NCBI RefSeq assembly: GCF_030269645.1
Contig: NZ_BSTR01000008.1
Coordinates: 1 to 64,000 of the forward strand
Direction: 5' to 3'
Length of the DNA stretch: 64,000 nt
Source: Actinokineospora sp. NBRC 105648
GTDB taxonomy: Bacteria; Actinomycetota; Actinomycetes; Mycobacteriales; Pseudonocardiaceae
The translations under genes were made by a program, and so were the position numbers. The notes beneath the pieces were generated by a model that saw only the letters and a program-made list of their open reading frames with translations, was not told the origin of the DNA and made no database searches. Positions 62,817 through 64,000 of the stretch are shown piece after piece. Position 1 is the stretch's first letter. Each line of letters starts with the position of its first letter.

Positions 62817-64000
62817 TCACGCTCTCACGGTCGTCAGCAGTTCCTCGACGGACTCTTCCAGCATCCGCGCCAGCGCGTCCACGTCGGACATCGCGGTGCG
62901 GTCGCCGGTGAGACCGAAGTACACCCCGCCGTCGTAGGAGGTGACCCCGATCGCCAGCGGCTGGTTCCTGGTCAGCGGCATGACCGGGAACATCTCGGTC
63001 ATCCTGGCGTTGCCCGCGTAGAGCGGGATCTGCGGCCCCGGCACGTTGGTGACCACCAGGTTGAAGATCCGCCGCGAGAACGACGCCGCCGCCCGCGCGC
63101 CCAGCGAGTGCAGGGTGGGCGGGGCGAACCCGCCGACCCTAAGCAGCGCCGAGGCGGCCACCGAGCGGACCGAGTCGTTGTGCGCGCGCAGCGCGTGCCC
63201 GACGTGCTGCAGCCGGACGAACGGGTTGGGCTCGCCGACCGGCAGGTCGACCAGCTGCGCGGTGACCTTGTTGCCCAGCATGCCGGGCACTGTCCCATCG
63301 GCCTCCTCGTCGCGCACGGCGAGCGGGACCAGCGCGCGGACCGCGGTGGAGGAGGTGAGCTGCTGGCCGCGGGAGAGCAGCCACGCGCGCAGCCCACCGG
63401 TGACCACGGCCAGCACGACGTCGTTGACCGTGCCGCCGTGTCGCGCCCGCACCGACCGCAGGTCGTCGAGCCGGGCCCGGGAGACCGCGTACAGCCGCGC
63501 CTTGGACACCGGGGCGTCGAGCGGACCGCCCGGCGCGGGCCGGGCGGCCAGGCCGATGGCCGAGACCACGGTGGACACCACGCCCACCACCTTCTGCGTG
63601 GTGGCCAGCGCGTCGCCGACCGCGGCGCGCACGTTCTCCACGACCTCGCGGGGCCGCTGGACGGTCTCGGCGACCGCGTCGATCACCAGCCGGGTGGGGC
63701 CGGGCAGCCTGCGCGGGATCCACGGCTCCTCGGCGGGCTGGTCGGGGGTCTGCGGGCCCGCCTCCAGGATGACCTGGCCGAAGTCGATCGTGCGGACGCC
63801 GTCGACCAGGGCCAGGTGCGTCTTGGTGATCAGCGCGACGTGCCCGCCCGCCAGGCCCTCGACCAGGTAGGCCTCCCAGAGCGGGCGGGACTGGTCGAGC
63901 GGGCGGGCCAGCAGCCTGCCGACCAGGTCGAACAGCTGCTGGTCGCTGCCCGGGCGGGGCAGCGCGGAGCGGCGCACGTGGTAGTTCAGGTCGAACCCCG
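62817..64000 (-). CDS. Wax ester synthase/diacylglycerol acyltransferase (WS/DGAT), 5' end beyond window
   Basis: About 394 C-terminal residues of a WS/DGAT protein. The visible part begins FDLNYHVRRSALPRPGSD. The active-site region is TKTHLALVDGVRTIDFG: relative to HHxxxDG, only the first His is present and the second is Leu. Also typical are NDVVLAVVTGGLRAWLLSRG, LVVTNVPGPQIPLY and a C-terminal GLTGDRTAMSD. The protein would esterify diacylglycerol or fatty alcohols at the membrane, if active. It is followed closely by the DUF6912 gene. Confidence 0.85.
   Translation of the reverse strand, partial: GFDLNYHVRRSALPRPGSDQQLFDLVGRLLARPLDQSRPLWEAYLVEGLAGGHVALITKTHLALVDGVRTIDFGQVILEAGPQTPDQPAEEPWIPRRLPGPTRLVIDAVAETVQRPREVVENVRAAVGDALATTQKVVGVVSTVVSAIGLAARPAPGGPLDAPVSKARLYAVSRARLDDLRSVRARHGGTVNDVVLAVVTGGLRAWLLSRGQQLTSSTAVRALVPLAVRDEEADGTVPGMLGNKVTAQLVDLPVGEPNPFVRLQHVGHALRAHNDSVRSVAASALLRVGGFAPPTLHSLGARAAASFSRRIFNLVVTNVPGPQIPLYAGNARMTEMFPVMPLTRNQPLAIGVTSYDGGVYFGLTGDRTAMSDVDALARMLEESVEELLTTVRA

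Overview
The window is high-GC actinobacterial chromosome. The gene content points to Pseudonocardiaceae (Actinokineospora / Saccharothrix / Lentzea type; this is an inference from content, not from a search): a fused Kgd 2-oxoglutarate decarboxylase, WhiB1, SigR-RsrA, ribosomal protein bL37, Scr1/DUF397 proteins, many GTG/TTG starts and many 4-nt ATGA/GTGA gene overlaps. No rRNA or tRNA gene and no CRISPR array was seen.

Layout. 1-2350: the tail of an IS5-like transposase, an SRPBCC protein, a methyltransferase and a long kgd leader. 2350-6401: kgd and a DUF6104 gene. 6405-6864: the wreck of a NACHT-type STAND NTPase gene. 6898-14022 (minus): a putative bicarbonate uptake operon, small secreted protein - sulP - dabA - two NuoL/M-like subunits. 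14267-18087: aldo-keto reductase and, divergently, an intact membrane-anchored NACHT NTPase. 18038-24852 (minus): hutH-hutU-M20 hydrolase-hutF-hutI with a HutR-like operator; an IclR regulator (probable HutR) lies at 29155. 25504-29085 (minus): two duplicated SigE-family sigma / membrane-partner pairs, one partner carrying an in-frame minisatellite. 29999-32815 (minus): a five-gene cluster of two paralogous membrane proteins, a Scr1/WhiJ-like regulator and two DUF397 proteins. 32986-36433 (minus): OpuC-type osmoprotectant ABC importer. 36716-42663: a BpsA/DUF43-like protein, a PAS-GGDEF-EAL protein and malic enzyme. 43110-47819: RmlC-like epimerase, Ni-SOD with its maturation protease, MBL hydrolase, histidine phosphatase, two GNATs and a membrane protein. 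48108-53261: lipid kinase, then the conserved block whiB1 - pdtaS - biotinyl protein - bL37 - rsrA - sigR, then ybaK. 53372-64000: a hydrolase with a leader peptide, PhzF, rsgA-aroA, HMCES/YedK, a second hydrolase, LppX-like lipoprotein, zinc-ribbon protein, pruA, DUF6912 and a WS/DGAT acyltransferase cut by the window end.

Regulation that can be read directly: a GGGAAT-N18-GTT SigR-type promoter placed so that its transcript would start at the GTG of an extended SigR; two exact GTGA-N6-TCAC CRP-type sites before whiB1; a HutR-type palindrome before hutH; and a 16-codon leader peptide whose stop codon abuts a hairpin that can mask the next gene's ribosome binding site.

The least explained material is a set of long inverted-repeat elements in gaps between genes (about 124, 25222, 38287, 38525, 44897). 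The two at 38287 and 38525 are copies of one ~140-bp element in which both arms change together. The five-gene Scr1/DUF397/membrane cluster and the hydrolase leader are the other best candidates for undescribed biology.
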